Positions 41,031 through 52,232 of a DNA stretch of 64,000 nt are shown in pieces. Below the pieces are notes generated by a model. That model worked only from the letters and a program-made list of their open reading frames with translations, ran no database searches and was not told the DNA's origin. The first letter of the stretch is position 1. Each line of letters starts with the position of its first letter. Source of the stretch: Scolanthus callimorphus (lineage: Eukaryota > Cnidaria > Anthozoa > Actiniaria > Edwardsiidae); NCBI GenBank assembly GCA_033964015.1, contig CM066923.1:7863978-7927977 (forward strand). Reading direction: 5' to 3'. Position numbers and translations under genes: made by a program.

Positions 41031-41301
41031 GAGAGGAAGTTGAACACGAAGGCCGATTTTGGTAACGAGAACAAGGAACTAAAGAAGCGGATTTTGCAGC
41101 ATGGTCTCGAGCTCATTAATTGAGTGACGATTGTGATCAAATCGCGTTACTGACTGAAGAGCCTTAGTCAGCCGCCATTTTGTCAGCCTAGCAACATACC
41201 GAGTCAGAGAAAGCATCCATTTCCATCGGCTGACTTAGAAAAGGTGGGGTTCTCTGGGGATCATGTTCTCTTGATTTGTTGTTTGTTGCTGTTTTATAAC
41301 C

Positions 41302-41429
41302 TTAAAGGCCCATCACCAACAGTGAGCCTTTGCGCCCCGTTTTTGTTTTCAAATTGATCCATTGTTTTTTTCAGCTGCTCTGATTGGCTAAGAGTCTGCA
41401 AAGGCTCTCGGTTGGTGATGGGCCTTTAA
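41302..41429. mobile_element. TTAA-flanked MITE (TTAAAGGCCCATCACC)
   Basis: TTAAAGGCCCATCACCAAC and its inverse GTTGGTGATGGGCCTTTAA are perfect over 19 bp, with GCCTTTGC inverted inside. Confidence 0.85.
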
Positions 41430-42428
41430 CTATTTCAGCTTATTTTAAAGCTATTACTAAAATGGTTTAGGTATTATATAACAAAAAATGAGTGGAGGAG
41501 CAATCAGATTGGTGATGGGTTTCTATCTACTGAAGAAAAATATGAGTCCGAGATCATGTTGAGCCCTGAGTTCCTCCCACAAACCCCCGCGTGCCTAATC
41601 AATTTTTCCATAACGATTCTCCTACCATGCGACTGGAAACTGTTGTACCCTTATATCTAGAAGCTTTGTAGTTGTGAACTATTGAGAGTTTAGCAGTAAA
41701 GACCATTAAAATTATGATGGAATTTATGTACACTACTCTTGTCTTGTTACTTTGCATGTTCAAGGAATACCCCTTCGTTGTTTTTCTATTGTCACTTGTT
41801 TTTCTTTTAATATAGCCAAACGATAGAGCGAAAGCATTTCTTCCACTTGAAGTATAAATTGGGTTGATGTGGTAGAATTATCTTGCAAAAGGTTTTCAGT
41901 AAAGGACTTTTTCAATTTTTATTCTGCCATTTTTTTTTCTCTGAAAAGAACAGGGAATCCATTCATGTGTTGGTGGTCTCTTTCAGCCAATCACAAACGT
42001 TTTCCCGAGAGACGCTAAGGATTGGGACTCGGGCGATGTTAAAAATGTGCAAGGAAAAAGGATTGTTCGCTTTATAGTCTCGCCATGCCCATTTTCTCAA
42101 GAGTAAAAAATAATTGACGCCATTTGCTGAAAGAGGCATGGTGGGATTCGTAAAAGATCTATATTCTCCTTTTCCCTTATTCTTTTATTGAAGACCATGA
42201 GAAAACTGCATCGACAATGGTCGCTTTTATTTGCCTTGACGAGGAGCCGTTTACATTTTTTGAAGACTGGGCCACCTGTGGTTTTGGCTCAAGCCTGGTT
42301 CACACTAGTAACATAAGCACGACGTCACGCGAACAAAACTCCCATTTGAACGCGAAATTTAAAAAATCCTGAGCATTTCTGTCATTTTCCCGCTTTTTTG
42401 CTGTTGTGACATAATGTTATGTCGCTAG
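41430..42428. other. 3' flank of the GPI-anchored protein gene
   Basis: No further gene recognised. On the minus strand AATAAA occurs at about 42226-42231 and 42184-42189, some 200-245 bases after the stop of the gene at 42429, and could be its polyadenylation signal. Confidence 0.45.
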
Positions 42429-42646
42429 TTATGTTGCTAGATCAAAAAGAAGCGTCAATGCGGCTACAACCAAAGCAAATAAAGCAGCCTGGCCTCGGCT
42501 GCGCTTGGGTCGGCCTGATTTTCCGCCACACGACTCTTGACCGTGAAAGTGAATTTCAACCCCTGCTTTGCACATACTGGCTCGTGCGAGGTGGTTCTTT
42601 TTCATGTCCAGGTACCCTCGTTTGAGAACATCTGCACCGATCATCC
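42429..42646 (-). CDS. GPI-type protein exon 3
   Basis: Acceptor GTTTCAACACAG, then 71 residues from MIGADVLKRGYLDMKK through SMCKAGVEIHFHGQESCGG to the hydrophobic end and TAA. The frame is set by the preceding phase-1 donor. Confidence 0.75.
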
Positions 42647-45183
42647 CTGTGTTGAAACAGCATAGTCAGTAGAGTGGGATGGTTATGAAACGTAACGCCA
42701 TGTTAGAGCGGATTTAACATCACTGGCGGATCTAGGGGGCGGCCAGGGGGGCCGGTGCTCCCCCCTTTCAAGAGTAAACCTATAGGAAATGTATGAGCAT
42801 TTCAGATGTTAGCATTTTCTTTTGACGTATGTTTTAAATAACGGTGCGCCCACTTTGGCCGTGTTGCCCATATTTCTTGATCCGCCACTGCATATAAACC
42901 GTCGAAAGTAAATCAATGTTCCTATTGGTTGAAGTCTAGGGTCTTTGTTTAGTCATGAGCCAATGAGATTGTGACGAAAATAAACAAAACAAAGTTTCTC
43001 TTGTTTTTTTTTTGGTCGTGACTAAAAGGTCGTACTAACTCCAGCCACGGCGTTCTGGGCGGGCTTCCTGTGGTGGAAGCGCGACGTCACAAGGAACCTT
43101 CTCACTGCCAGGGGGGCCGTTTCTCGAAACGTCCGAGAATTCTCGGGCCCGAAAAGATTGTTTTGAAATTTTAATAGATTGATCCCCAATTTTTTCGTTC
43201 TCTTTTCTACTCTGACAGTGATTTAAATGGTCTACAACTTCCTATCCGTGAATATGTATACTGTTTACGTCTCAAAAACGAAATTTTGATTTCATTCAAA
43301 CCCCTCAAATCGACGAAAAGTCACCCGAAAAGTCTCGGGAGGTCAGTTGCTCCCGAAAAGTTTCCATTGTTTTTCACCCGAGTTTTTCGGGTGCCCGAAA
43401 AGTTCGGTTGAGTAGACTAACGTCATTCTATAAAGACTATAGAATAGAAATAACCACTAAAAGGGAGTTTAGACTATTCAAATCAGCAGGGTAGAAAAGG
43501 AAGCGAAAAACGTTTTGATAAATCCATAAAAATTTCAAAACAAACTTCTCTGGCCCGAGAATTATCGGGCGTTTCGAGAAACGGGCGCCTCAGGCCCGTA
43601 GCCAGAGATTTTTGTGGGGGGTGCTTATCTAGAAAAAGCGGACCAACGTGATATGAATTTATTTACCGCTAGTCAAAATTCACAAGAAAAAGCAAATAAT
43701 ACGAAACTGGCTGTATGCCAAAGGGACTGCAGTATTCTGTTTGGGCTGACTTAACTCTATTCCTGATTGGTTGGTTGTTGAGTTTGGCTTTCTCCTGATT
43801 GGCTAATTGTAATTGGTTTAGTTTACGACACTTATCGGAAATCCGCTCTATTGTACCATCCGTTTGTTTGTGCATCGTCAAACGTTTCAAGGATGTGAGA
43901 AGATAGAGCAGTTTTCGTATGATTGTGAAAAGTGCCGCGATAAAGTTGTGCCGTGCCGCGACTCAAGTTCCTTCCCGCGACCGCGTCAGTGGCGCGCCGT
44001 ATCGCAGCAGTTTTCACAGTCATACGAAATCGGCTCTAAGACTCACTGGTTCCTCTCACACGGCATCTCATTCCCATCTTGGAACCTTCAGGCGAGAATC
44101 TGCTGACCTGACTCATAACCTGACTCATGGCTCATTTAACTCACAAGAATAAAACAAGGATTCTCGGAACAACCCAAAGCAAGATAGTTCATTGTACGAC
44201 ACGAAGATGTCACTTTGCCCTTACCTCGTAGAAGTGTGTCCAGTTCCTGCCCCACCTCCATCACTTTGTCACAGGTCACTGTCTTGTAGAAAAAGTACTT
44301 CTTTTGGTAACTCGGGACCTTGCTGCCTGGAGTACTCGCCAGCTGGGTGACAAACTCCTTCTTGAATCCATGGCTTTCCAAGTTTGCCTGCTTCAGGAGT
44401 TTCATCATCTGTGTGTCGCTGCTCTTGTAATCTCTGTTGTATACGCGAAAGGTGATTCTCTCCTGCACTTTTGCCTCTGGAGAAGAAAGCACAGGATATA
44501 GATCATCAGACTCGTATCAAATATTTCGCCAAGAAATGAAAATACCTGTGTCAGAATCATTGGTTTTTGAAAATTCATTCTGTAAGGATTTATTTTTCTA
44601 AATAAAATAAATTCATTATTATACAAGATCTAGCTCGTGATGCAGTATGTTGTATTTGTCGCTAACTGACATTCCAGGTACAAGCCAACTGAAAAGGGAA
44701 GCAAAGGTCCTAGAGTCTAAAGGCAAGGCCGTAGCTATTGTTGTCTGGGGGGCAAGCCTTGGTCATCCTTTGTTTTTGGTGGAGGGGCAAACAGATTTTT
44801 CCCCACATGTTGGCACTATGAAATTTACGTCGCTGGGGGGTAACTACCCCTCTGCCCCCCCCCCCCCCCTCCCCCCTCCCCCCTAGCTACGGCACTGCTA
44901 AAGGGCGAGCCTGAGCGGCGGTCTAGGTGACCCGCGCTATGATATACAAAAAAGAAATTAAATTATAGCATGTGATGGGGTGGATATCAGAGGATATCGA
45001 CTACTAACTGGTTTCGTCATCGTCATTTTATTCCGGGAGTGAAGACGGGATAACCCTTCCCAGCAGCACTAGCAGCTCATCCCTCCCCCGAGCAACAGGT
45101 CTACTGTGCATTAATTGGAAGGAAGCTTACTTACCAGAGAATGTCGCCAGAATGACTACCAGGGTGGCCAAGTAGAAAATCAT
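42429..45183 (-). CDS. Small secreted, probably GPI-anchored protein (three exons)
   Basis: Three minus-strand exons (45183-45135, 44476-44225, 42646-42429) join in phase 1 at both introns to give a 172-residue protein. Residues 1-16 are a signal peptide (MIFYLATLVVILATFS). The middle is charged, with ITFRVYNRDY, HGFKKEFVTQLASTPGSKVP and KTVTCDKVMEVGQELDTLL. The C-terminus ends in a small-residue/basic spacer (GGKSGRPKRSRG) and the hydrophobic AALFALVVAALTLLFDLAT with no cytoplasmic tail, the layout of a GPI-attachment signal. Three ectodomain cysteines (TCDK, MCKA, SCGG). I do not recognise the family. A TATA box lies 108 bp upstream of the ATG. Alternative: a single-pass membrane protein without a tail. 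Confidence 0.75.
42721..42890. mobile_element. hAT-like MITE (CACTGGCGGATC ends) in intron 2
   Basis: CACTGGCGGATCTAGG and TTGATCCGCCACTG are inverse ends. The target duplication is not clear. The plus-strand CCCATATTTC...GATCCGCC end resembles the one at 46655. Confidence 0.65.
43113..43590. mobile_element. MITE with TTTCTCGAAACG arms in intron 2
   Basis: CCGTTTCTCGAAACGTCCGA and its counterpart TCGGGCGTTTCGAGAAACGGGC are inverse, and the arms continue through GAGAATTxTCGGGCC and TTTTGAAATTTT. About 478 bp; the centre repeats GxCCCGAAAAGTxTCGG. Confidence 0.85.
43905..44037. mobile_element. Short MITE (AGAGCxGxTTTCGTATGA ends) in intron 2
   Basis: AGAGCAGTTTTCGTATGATT and AGTCATACGAAATCGGCTCT are inverse, with GTGAAAA inverted inside. 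Confidence 0.75.
44225..44476 (-). CDS. GPI-type protein exon 2
   Basis: 252 bp between CTTTCTTCTCCAG and CGAG/GTAAGG, phase 1 to 1. It encodes 84 residues from EAKVQERITFRVYNRDYKSS to YKTVTCDKVMEVGQELDTLL, one self-contained charged block with a single Cys. Confidence 0.8.
44724..44897. mobile_element. hAT-like MITE in intron 1, CTAAAGG duplication
   Basis: CAAGGCCGTAGCTATTG and CCTAGCTACGGCACTG are inverse ends, flanked by CTAAAGG at 44717-44723 and 44898-44904 (7 of an expected 8 bp). Confidence 0.8.
45135..45183 (-). CDS. GPI-type protein exon 1: signal peptide
   Basis: CGTCACCATGA gives a good start context; 16 codons MIFYLATLVVILATFS then G/GTAAGT in phase 1. Confidence 0.8.
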
Positions 45184-45291
45184 GGTGACGAAGATTATAT
45201 TCGTTCAGCGTGAGCAGTAGGGGGCTCTTGTATCTTCTGGTCTGTTTTGTTAAGTGAACTTTACACTGACTTTCTCTCTGTATGTGATGCT

Positions 45292-45299
45292 CTTTTATA
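45292..45299 (-). promoter_or_regulatory. TATA box of the GPI-type protein gene
   Basis: On the minus strand GCCTCTATAAAAGAGC contains TATAAAAG, 108 bases upstream of the ATG. That leaves room for a leader of about 75-80 bases, so a strong focused start is likely. Confidence 0.65.
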
Positions 45300-45394
45300 G
45301 AGGCGGTGGTTATGGCAAACAAGTAGTGCACAAATGGAATGCGGTAGATTCACCCAAAATAGCTCAATGGTCAGCTTCAAAGGGAAGTTAATAA

Positions 45395-46380
45395 ATAACA
45401 AGAACATTTTCAGGACTGCAAGGCAGCTGTTCTTTGGAAGAGGTAAGGCCTACAACGCTCTCATCTTTTGGATGTGTTAAGGAAGTCCATCTTCTACCGG
45501 ATGTATTTACCTCCTGCTGCGGATTTTCTTAACAGAATGCGAAAAGTATCCGAAAACAGGGAAAATATCGCTTGTCCTCCTTGGAGAATTAAATCGACTA
45601 CAATGCATCTTATTATATAGACATGGTGTTTTACTGGGAAATAGGTCATTCGTACATCTCATACGAAACTACATCTGGGATTTGTGTGGCCTTTTCCATA
45701 TCTCCATACTATGGGTGAGGATATCGGTAAAAATAAAGGCTCTTGGAGATCGATTCGTATCATTTGTAATAACGAGGTAGTAGGTATAAGGGATGGACCA
45801 TTAGAAATGTGATGGGGGGATGGGGTAAAAGCAGGAAAATGAAAATCGTTCCTTCAAAATTGATCTAAAAAATCTGCCAGGCCATCTAACCGAACAACAA
45901 ATCTTGCCCAAGGATCAAGATGGGTGTGACCCGCATCACAGGGAAAGGTTTCAACGTTTTTGCAAAGCACTCTTTTCTGGATTCTGATTATATTGTTTCC
46001 TACTAATTTAGTAGGTAAGCACGAGTTCGAAGTTACAAGCATAGAAATGAGACAATAAAATTAATAACGGATTGATAATTATATAAAGTAATTATAAAGT
46101 CTGCATCTAAGTATCTGAATCAACACTTTTACTTGGAGGATTAACTATAAGCGAGGAGCAAATAAATGCAGTGAATAATTGAACTGCGGTAGTATTGGCC
46201 GAAAATACAGTAGCTTAATCTCGGGGAACTGGCATACAAAACAAGAACAATTTCAGGACTGCAACGGGAACTGTTTGTTTGTTTTCTTTGTAAAAGTCTA
46301 GGCCTGGCTCAGACAACGCTGATCAATTCCTATCGGATATATTTACCACCTGCTGTGCACTTTCTCAAAAGAAAGCATAC
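45395..46380. repeat. Direct duplication upstream of the GPI-type gene
   Basis: About 140 bp at 45397-45540 (AACAAGAACATTTTCAGGACTG to CACCTGCTGxxxATTTTCTxA) recurs as a diverged direct copy at 46238-46370, 840 bp away. It may be a duplicated upstream region. The intervening 45617-45735 piece (GTTTTACTGGGAAATA) is an inverted relative of 54770-54850. Confidence 0.65.
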
Positions 46381-47999
46381 ATTTTATATTTTTTCGGCTT
46401 TAGTAATTTCTAAAAGGTTTTTTTACTAAACATTCACGTGAACATTTGCTACCTCTTCCCTTACATAAGTTACCACATTTTTACACGGTCTGCACGAAGC
46501 TGGTAAAAAAAATATTCAAGAAAATGTTCATCTAAGTATCACCTCTCCCTAAGTTTAGGCCTTGATATCCTTCAAATTGCATGTCAAAATTTGGATTGTT
46601 GCCTTTGGCTATGAACTCTACCTGTACAAAATATTGACCTTATTTAACATTAGACAGTGGCGGATCCAGGATGTTTCCACGGGGAGTTCCGTTTTTTCAC
46701 TTTTCGCAAGATTCAACAATACGATATTATGTAGATACCCTGCGCGCGGTCTGGGTAACGCAGTTAAATCCTTATTGTTTAATACCTACTGTTTAAACGA
46801 TGATGAATCACTTCGTTTACAAAAAATTGCTTCATTCTCCTGGGAAACGAACTCAATAATTTTGTTTGTTTGCTTATATTACAAAAAACAAAGGAGTTTT
46901 TAAAGTGGTCCTTACTAGGACGCAAGCATACACATAAGATAAGGACAGGCGAGGACATTCACGACGCAAGTATAAGAACAAGCGCAGGGGCGACGCAAGA
47001 AGAACAAGACTTGCGTTCTTCTTGTGCTTGTGTTTGTGCTTGCGTCGCAAGAGGACGCTCAAAACGCAAATGTGAATATTTAGGCTTCCCAGTTAGGCTT
47101 CCTTTATGCTACCATTGGAACATCGCGGATAGCATCCGCGCATCGCCTCGAAGAGAGAAAAACTGGATGGAACCTTTGTAGTAGTTCGCCTATATTGGGA
47201 AGGCCCGGATGGTAGGTTATAAAAAGGAATTCTTGCGTCCTTCCTTGGCGCTTTGAAAATCCGTAGGAAGCTTATTTCCTCTCTAACTGTCGGCAGGTCC
47301 AGTGTTTGCCTATATTCACATTTGCAATGGCAAACACTACATTTTTTTCTAAATAGGTTTTTATTATATATTTTATATACAACAATAATATACAATATTC
47401 CACATAGAAACAAAAAAGGGACATAAAAACATCAGTACAAGAGAAAAAAAACACATAGCAGACGGTTACCTTCCTTAGCAAAACTCCCATTTTTTAACTA
47501 ACACAGAATATCTTTCAAGTGCTTCCATTTTTTATGATGTAAATCTAGAAGGCCTTTTTCGCTCGCTAAATGTTGTTCCCGTTACATATGTCCTCTTTAG
47601 CTTTTTAAGCAATAAATTTAAAGTAGGAAGAAATGATTTTTGTTTTCCTTGAAATATTAGATGTTTGCATTCGAGAAGAACATAATTCACTCAAATTCAC
47701 AAAGTTAAAACCTCCTTTCTTGGTTTAAAAATTCCAAAAGGACTGTCTGTAGGGTAGGAATCCAGTCGAAATAACAGTATTCATGAACATTTACATTATT
47801 CGCCTTGCAGGTCTTAAAATAGTTTCATAAATACAACACTCTAAGTGAAACTATATAAGTTATGACCGAATTTATATTTACAGAAATGCGCTTGCTGGAC
47901 TTTTTCTATATCCAGATTTGTACATCAAAATAGTAACTTGACCGAGGTCTCGTAGATACAAAGTTCCTGCAAACAATACATAACAGTGCATGTCGAATC
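46381..47999. other. No gene recognised; two repeat pieces
   Basis: CAGTGGCGGATCCAGG at 46655 is a hAT-like left end without a recognisable right end. At 46905-47075 a GCGACGCAAGxACAAG palindromic element occurs (GACGCAAGAAGAACAAGACT facing GTGCTTGCGTCGC). The rest is AT-rich. Confidence 0.5.
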
Positions 48000-48384
48000 G
48001 ACCTTTTTCCAAAATGGCCGCCGAAAGTTGAAATAAATTTTTGTTAAAAAATGAACACCAGCACTAGAACACACATCGTCACTTTAGTAAAACTACAAAA
48101 TTTCGCTGCATTTTATCCAATATCTTCTGAGAAAACGAACGTTGAAAATTTGAAAATTTACAGACGTTTGTATGACTGGGGGCATGCGTCATACCACCAG
48201 TCATACAAATCTCTGTAAAATTTTCAATTTTCAGACTCTGTTTTCTCAGCCGACATGGCATTTGGCACAGCGAAAATTTAAAGTATTACTAATGTGAGGA
48301 TACTCTTTCTTGTGTCAGTATTTGATTTTCAGTCAGTTTAATTTTAAAACGTGAATTTGCGGCGGCCATTTTGGAAAAAGGTCT
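48000..48384. mobile_element. Foldback element around a long palindrome
   Basis: GACCTTTTTCCAAAATGGCCGCC and GGCGGCCATTTTGGAAAAAGGTC are perfect inverse ends. Inside, 48100-48283 is a second palindrome centred on ACTGGGGGCATGCGTCATAC. Confidence 0.85.
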
Positions 48385-49211
48385 ATTCCTTCATGCAGCG
48401 CATATCTTACAGTCGATATTGTATTTTTATGAAGTACAACATAAGTTCTTTGAGGGGCAATGAGAGACTAAATTATGAAAATGTTCGACTTGTCCTCAAA
48501 AACTCAGTTCAATCCCAGTTATTTCTATCCAGATTTGAACAGCAAAATAGCCATTTCACCGATGTAGAAATAGACGAACTGGCTGTCATCATGAGAAACC
48601 TTGTATCCAAAGTTCTTGCCAATAATGCAACACCACTTCACGTTGTATTTCCTATCGAATTCCTTCTTGATAATTCAGCAATGTCGTTCTCGATGTCAAA
48701 TTTGTCCATCGCTTGAGTGGCACATTCAATGGCGTCGTGTTGCATTTCCTCACACATATCTTCATTTTTTATCACAGCTTTTCTCTCCCGCATCTAAAAC
48801 GAATTAGAATTAAACAAGAAATAATCTCAGTGGATTTAAAATGCTTCTTATATCGATAAATTCATCCAAGGTAACCGCACCCTTATCAAGCGAAGCGAAA
48901 GTGTTTTAGTACAGAGTAATATGACATACCTTGTCCACAAACAAGTTACCAAAATTCGATGCCAATTCGAATTGCCACAAATTTCGCCACCGAGGCAAAT
49001 ATATATTCCCGAACAGTCAAGATTATTCTTATCTTATGGCAGTGCAGTTACACGAGATGTTTGTTTTATACTATCGGTTGTTCTTTCATTTGATTGGCTA
49101 ATTTTTACCATCCTGTATCACGACGGGGGACAGACAACTTCAAATGCGCAAATGAAACAAAACCTTTAAAACATCAGACAAGCGAAGGAATCACAGTTGA
49201 ATTCCATCCCC
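48385..49211. other. No gene supported
   Basis: A 121-codon plus-strand frame (48351-48716) begins inside the foldback arm and has no domain; a patch (TTTCTATCCAGATTTGxACA) resembles 47905-47930, so it is probably repeat-derived. Confidence 0.4.
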
Positions 49212-49275
49212 GTGGAAATGATTTCATACTAGTCCAATACTCTGACAAATTTATGCATAAATTTGTCAGTGTATT
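49212..49275. repeat. Palindrome GTCCAATAC...GTATTGGAC
   Basis: Two 24-base arms with one mismatch and no loop, centred on TTTATGCATAAA. Confidence 0.85.
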
Positions 49276-49715
49276 GGACAACCCTCAATGATTTTGAATT
49301 AAATCAGTTTGCTAGACTCAGTGGTGGTTTTAAGCGTTCCCGCAAATTATAAACTGTGTAAAATGGAGCTGGTAAAACGAGCATAAATATTTGTTTGTTT
49401 TCAAACTTACTAGGTTACGGCTCCTAGCAAATTCCTTCTTCAAGGGCCTTGAAAATGTTGTCACAAAAAACGTGGTGTATGTGAACAGTTGGCGATCTTA
49501 TGGCGACGTGGCATGGGAATTTTGAAAATGTTTAATTCCATTGCGATCATGCGAATGCGATGTTGTTCAGAACACAAACAACCTGACAAATATATAGCAC
49601 TGTGAGCCAAATCGCCAATCCGTTCACACCGCGTGATATGGCGTCGCCAATCGCCGCAGAAATCGCAGCTGAAATTGCGACGTGTGAACGTGCCTTTAGT
49701 TTGCTACCAGACCCT

Positions 49716-49895
49716 CAGGGGCTTAGCCAGGAATTTTGGTTGGGGGCGGATAGTGAAAACATGGGACGAAAATATTCAAATTTCCTCCAGCAAATACAGT
49801 AAATATATGGGGAATATATCCCGAGAAAGGTGTGCCCCCCTCCCCCCCCCCCCCCCCCCCCCCCCCCCCATCCCCATCCCTTGGCTACGCCGCTG
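49716..49895. mobile_element. hAT-like MITE with ACCCT duplication
   Basis: CAGGGGCTTAGCCAGG and CTTGGCTACGCCGCTG, flanked by exact ACCCT (49711-49715, 49896-49900). In inverse orientation its core matches 33795-33964. Confidence 0.9.
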
Positions 49896-50871
49896 ACCCT
49901 AATACCTGTAATACGGTCAGCATGAAAACAAAGGACAAATACATTTGCAAACAATGAGGTCATACGTTTATCTTTTGTTTACGTATCAATGAGCACTGCC
50001 AGTTTTTTTAGTGTCACTGAATGCACTTTCCAGGAAATCAGAAAAAATTCAAAATGTCGTTTCAAAATATTCACATGGATCGGATAGAAAACGCAACGAA
50101 AGAGCTCGTCGCCCTGACGAGGCTAAATATCTTTCGTGGGAAAACACTAAGAAGTGATAGATATTTCAAAATATCTATTAGTTCTTAGTTTTCTCCCCAC
50201 GAAAGTGCTACGAGGTATCTATCGTGCAGGTCACTATTGACAGCTCGTGTGAGGTCACTATTGACAGCGCGTGTGAATATGCTGTTCAGTACCCTGTATG
50301 CGCACTTCTCAGGTTTTAGTTTTACTTCCCGTCGCTGGCCCTGTATGCTGCGTCTCTTGTCTCAGCTTTGGAGTTGTATCTTTTTTAACAGACATTTACC
50401 TTTCAAACTCAGCAATAATTCACCAAGCTTAAACGTAAAGCGTGAAGGAGGTTTGGATACGCAGTCTTAATTTGCACAGATTTTTAAGATTTCCATCCTT
50501 TTTCTCTACATCAAATGACTCGTTTGAGAAGCTTTTAGAAAATAACACCTATGTTGTATGGTGAATGTGCGCATTCTGATTGGTTAAAAAGCGTGTTTGT
50601 AAGAGACCTGAGAAACACGATTGTCACGCAACGCTGTCGCGCGTGTGTATGTTATTTTCTAAAGCAATAAAAATACTTTCTGCGTGCTCTCTGGTTTCTT
50701 ACAAACACTCGGGGAATGTTGGTCGAACTTATGAAACTTGAAAGACACTCGCCTTCGGCTCGTGTATTTCAAGTTTTGATCAGTTCTCCCAACACCCCCC
50801 TCGTGTTTGTAAGAAAGCAGACAGCACGCGGAAAGTACTTTTATTGCTTAAATAAAACACTTCAGGATTTC
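49896..50871. other. No gene recognised
   Basis: Contains a small hairpin (GATAGATATTTCAAAATATCTAT near 50155) and a foldback at about 50555-50850 whose inverted blocks include CTTACAAACACGxG and AAAGCAATAAAA/TTTTATTGCTT. The CGCCTTCGGCTCGTG centre resembles one near 59026. Confidence 0.5.
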
Positions 50872-51106
50872 AATCTCGTTCCCAGAGCCTCTCGGTCATG
50901 CTGACTCGGAGGCTCTGGACGCAGACGAAACCGGATGTCCTAGAATCTAGCACATCCGGTTTTCCATATATGGTGACCGTCTTTGTCGGTTAGACGAATT
51001 TCAAAATGGCGAGCGTGAATATCGGCCAATCAGAATCGGCTACGATTGTCTGCCGTCAGAGCCTACGACAAACAACAACAGCGGAGTAGGCTCTGGGAAC
51101 GAGATT
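50872..51106. mobile_element. hAT-like MITE with GGATTTC duplication
   Basis: AATCTCGTTCCCAGAGCCT and AGGCTCTGGGAACGAGATT are perfect inverse ends; GGATTTC flanks both (50865-50871, 51107-51113). Confidence 0.9.
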
Positions 51107-51909
51107 GGATTTCAATTTAACCCGATTCTCAGTGTTCGGAAATCCTGATGAAACACCCTGTCTATATTACATCAAATCCACTGTTTTATATCTCGTGGAG
51201 AAGCTAAAACAATTTGACACCTTGAAACAATTGATATTTCAGTATTGACGATAAAGGAGAGAGGATTGTTCCATGTCTGTAACACTTCTTGGAAAAAAGA
51301 AATATATACAAGCCATTGACTATGTACAAACATAACGCGGGGAGAAGACATAAATTTCATATCGTGTTTACGCCTAGTAATTCACCGATCCCGCATTCAT
51401 CTCGTTCTACAGTGTTCCTCCCTAGTTACTGTTGCTATGTCGGACAAGCCGATTACAGGAAGGTGTTCAAAGTTGCCTCATGATATATGCGTTTGTGTAT
51501 TTTCATCAGGAAAAGCTGACGAAATCATTAAAAATATTCGAGATTCGAGTTTGTTGCTCGGACATTTTTAATTCCATAGTGCCCATATTGTTTGGTTATT
51601 AAGTGAATGGTTCGGAAGCCCGGCAAACTTCAAAGGGTCAATACAATAGCGAGGCCTGGATGTTGAGAGGGGATATCACGTGATATTGACCCTGCACAAT
51701 CTTTTGTTTCATGCTCTTCTAATATGCATGCATGGTTGTACACTGAATCTTATTGAATTTTGGTACTTATGCACCGTGACCCTGCACAAACAAAAGGATT
51801 CCTTTGAAAAGATGAACAAAGAGATCGTACAATAACAGGGTGTCAGGTTTCCTAACCATTCCCCTCTATAAACTATGCTCTATTGTACAGAGTTGTTGTC
51901 CAAACCACT
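51107..51909. other. No gene recognised
   Basis: Short AT-rich frames only. Confidence 0.5.
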
Positions 51910-52213
51910 CAGGGGCGTAGCCAGGGGGGGGGGGGGGGGGGTTCCAGGGGTTCCCCTCTCCCGCAGCGGAACCCCCCTCGCCTCTGTTCTGGACCGACTT
52001 ATTACTAAAGTTCGGTAAATATTTAATAGACAACAAATAAAAGCTCCAATAAAATGTAGCAAATTTCTTCAAACGCTAGTTTTCCCCCGAGATCAATATT
52101 TTTGGCTGGGTTTCCTGTGGCGAGAATGCAAAAAAACACGTCCGATCTATGTGGAGTTTTTTATTTTTTGAATTTTGGAACCCCCCCTCTCATAAGTGCT
52201 GGCTGCGTCCCTG
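51910..52213. mobile_element. hAT-like MITE at the GPCR 3' end
   Basis: CAGGGGCGTAGCCAGG opens it and CTGGCTGCGTCCCTG closes it. Flanks CCACT and CACTG are not an exact duplication. It ends 20 bp from the GPCR stop, and its minus strand supplies AATAAA at about 52160-52165. Confidence 0.7.
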
Positions 52214-52232
52214 CACTGTCTACACACAGCCA

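Noticed and set aside
42721..42890. Exact 5-bp duplication around this MITE
   Set aside because: Flanks AACAT and CATAT do not match; only the inverted ends support the element.
46870..47181. ORF with CACVCACVARG repeats
   Set aside because: It reads through a GCGACGCAAGxACAAG palindromic repeat; no domain or signal peptide.
48351..48716. 121-codon ORF
   Set aside because: It starts inside the arm of a foldback element, and part of it resembles sequence on the other side of that element.
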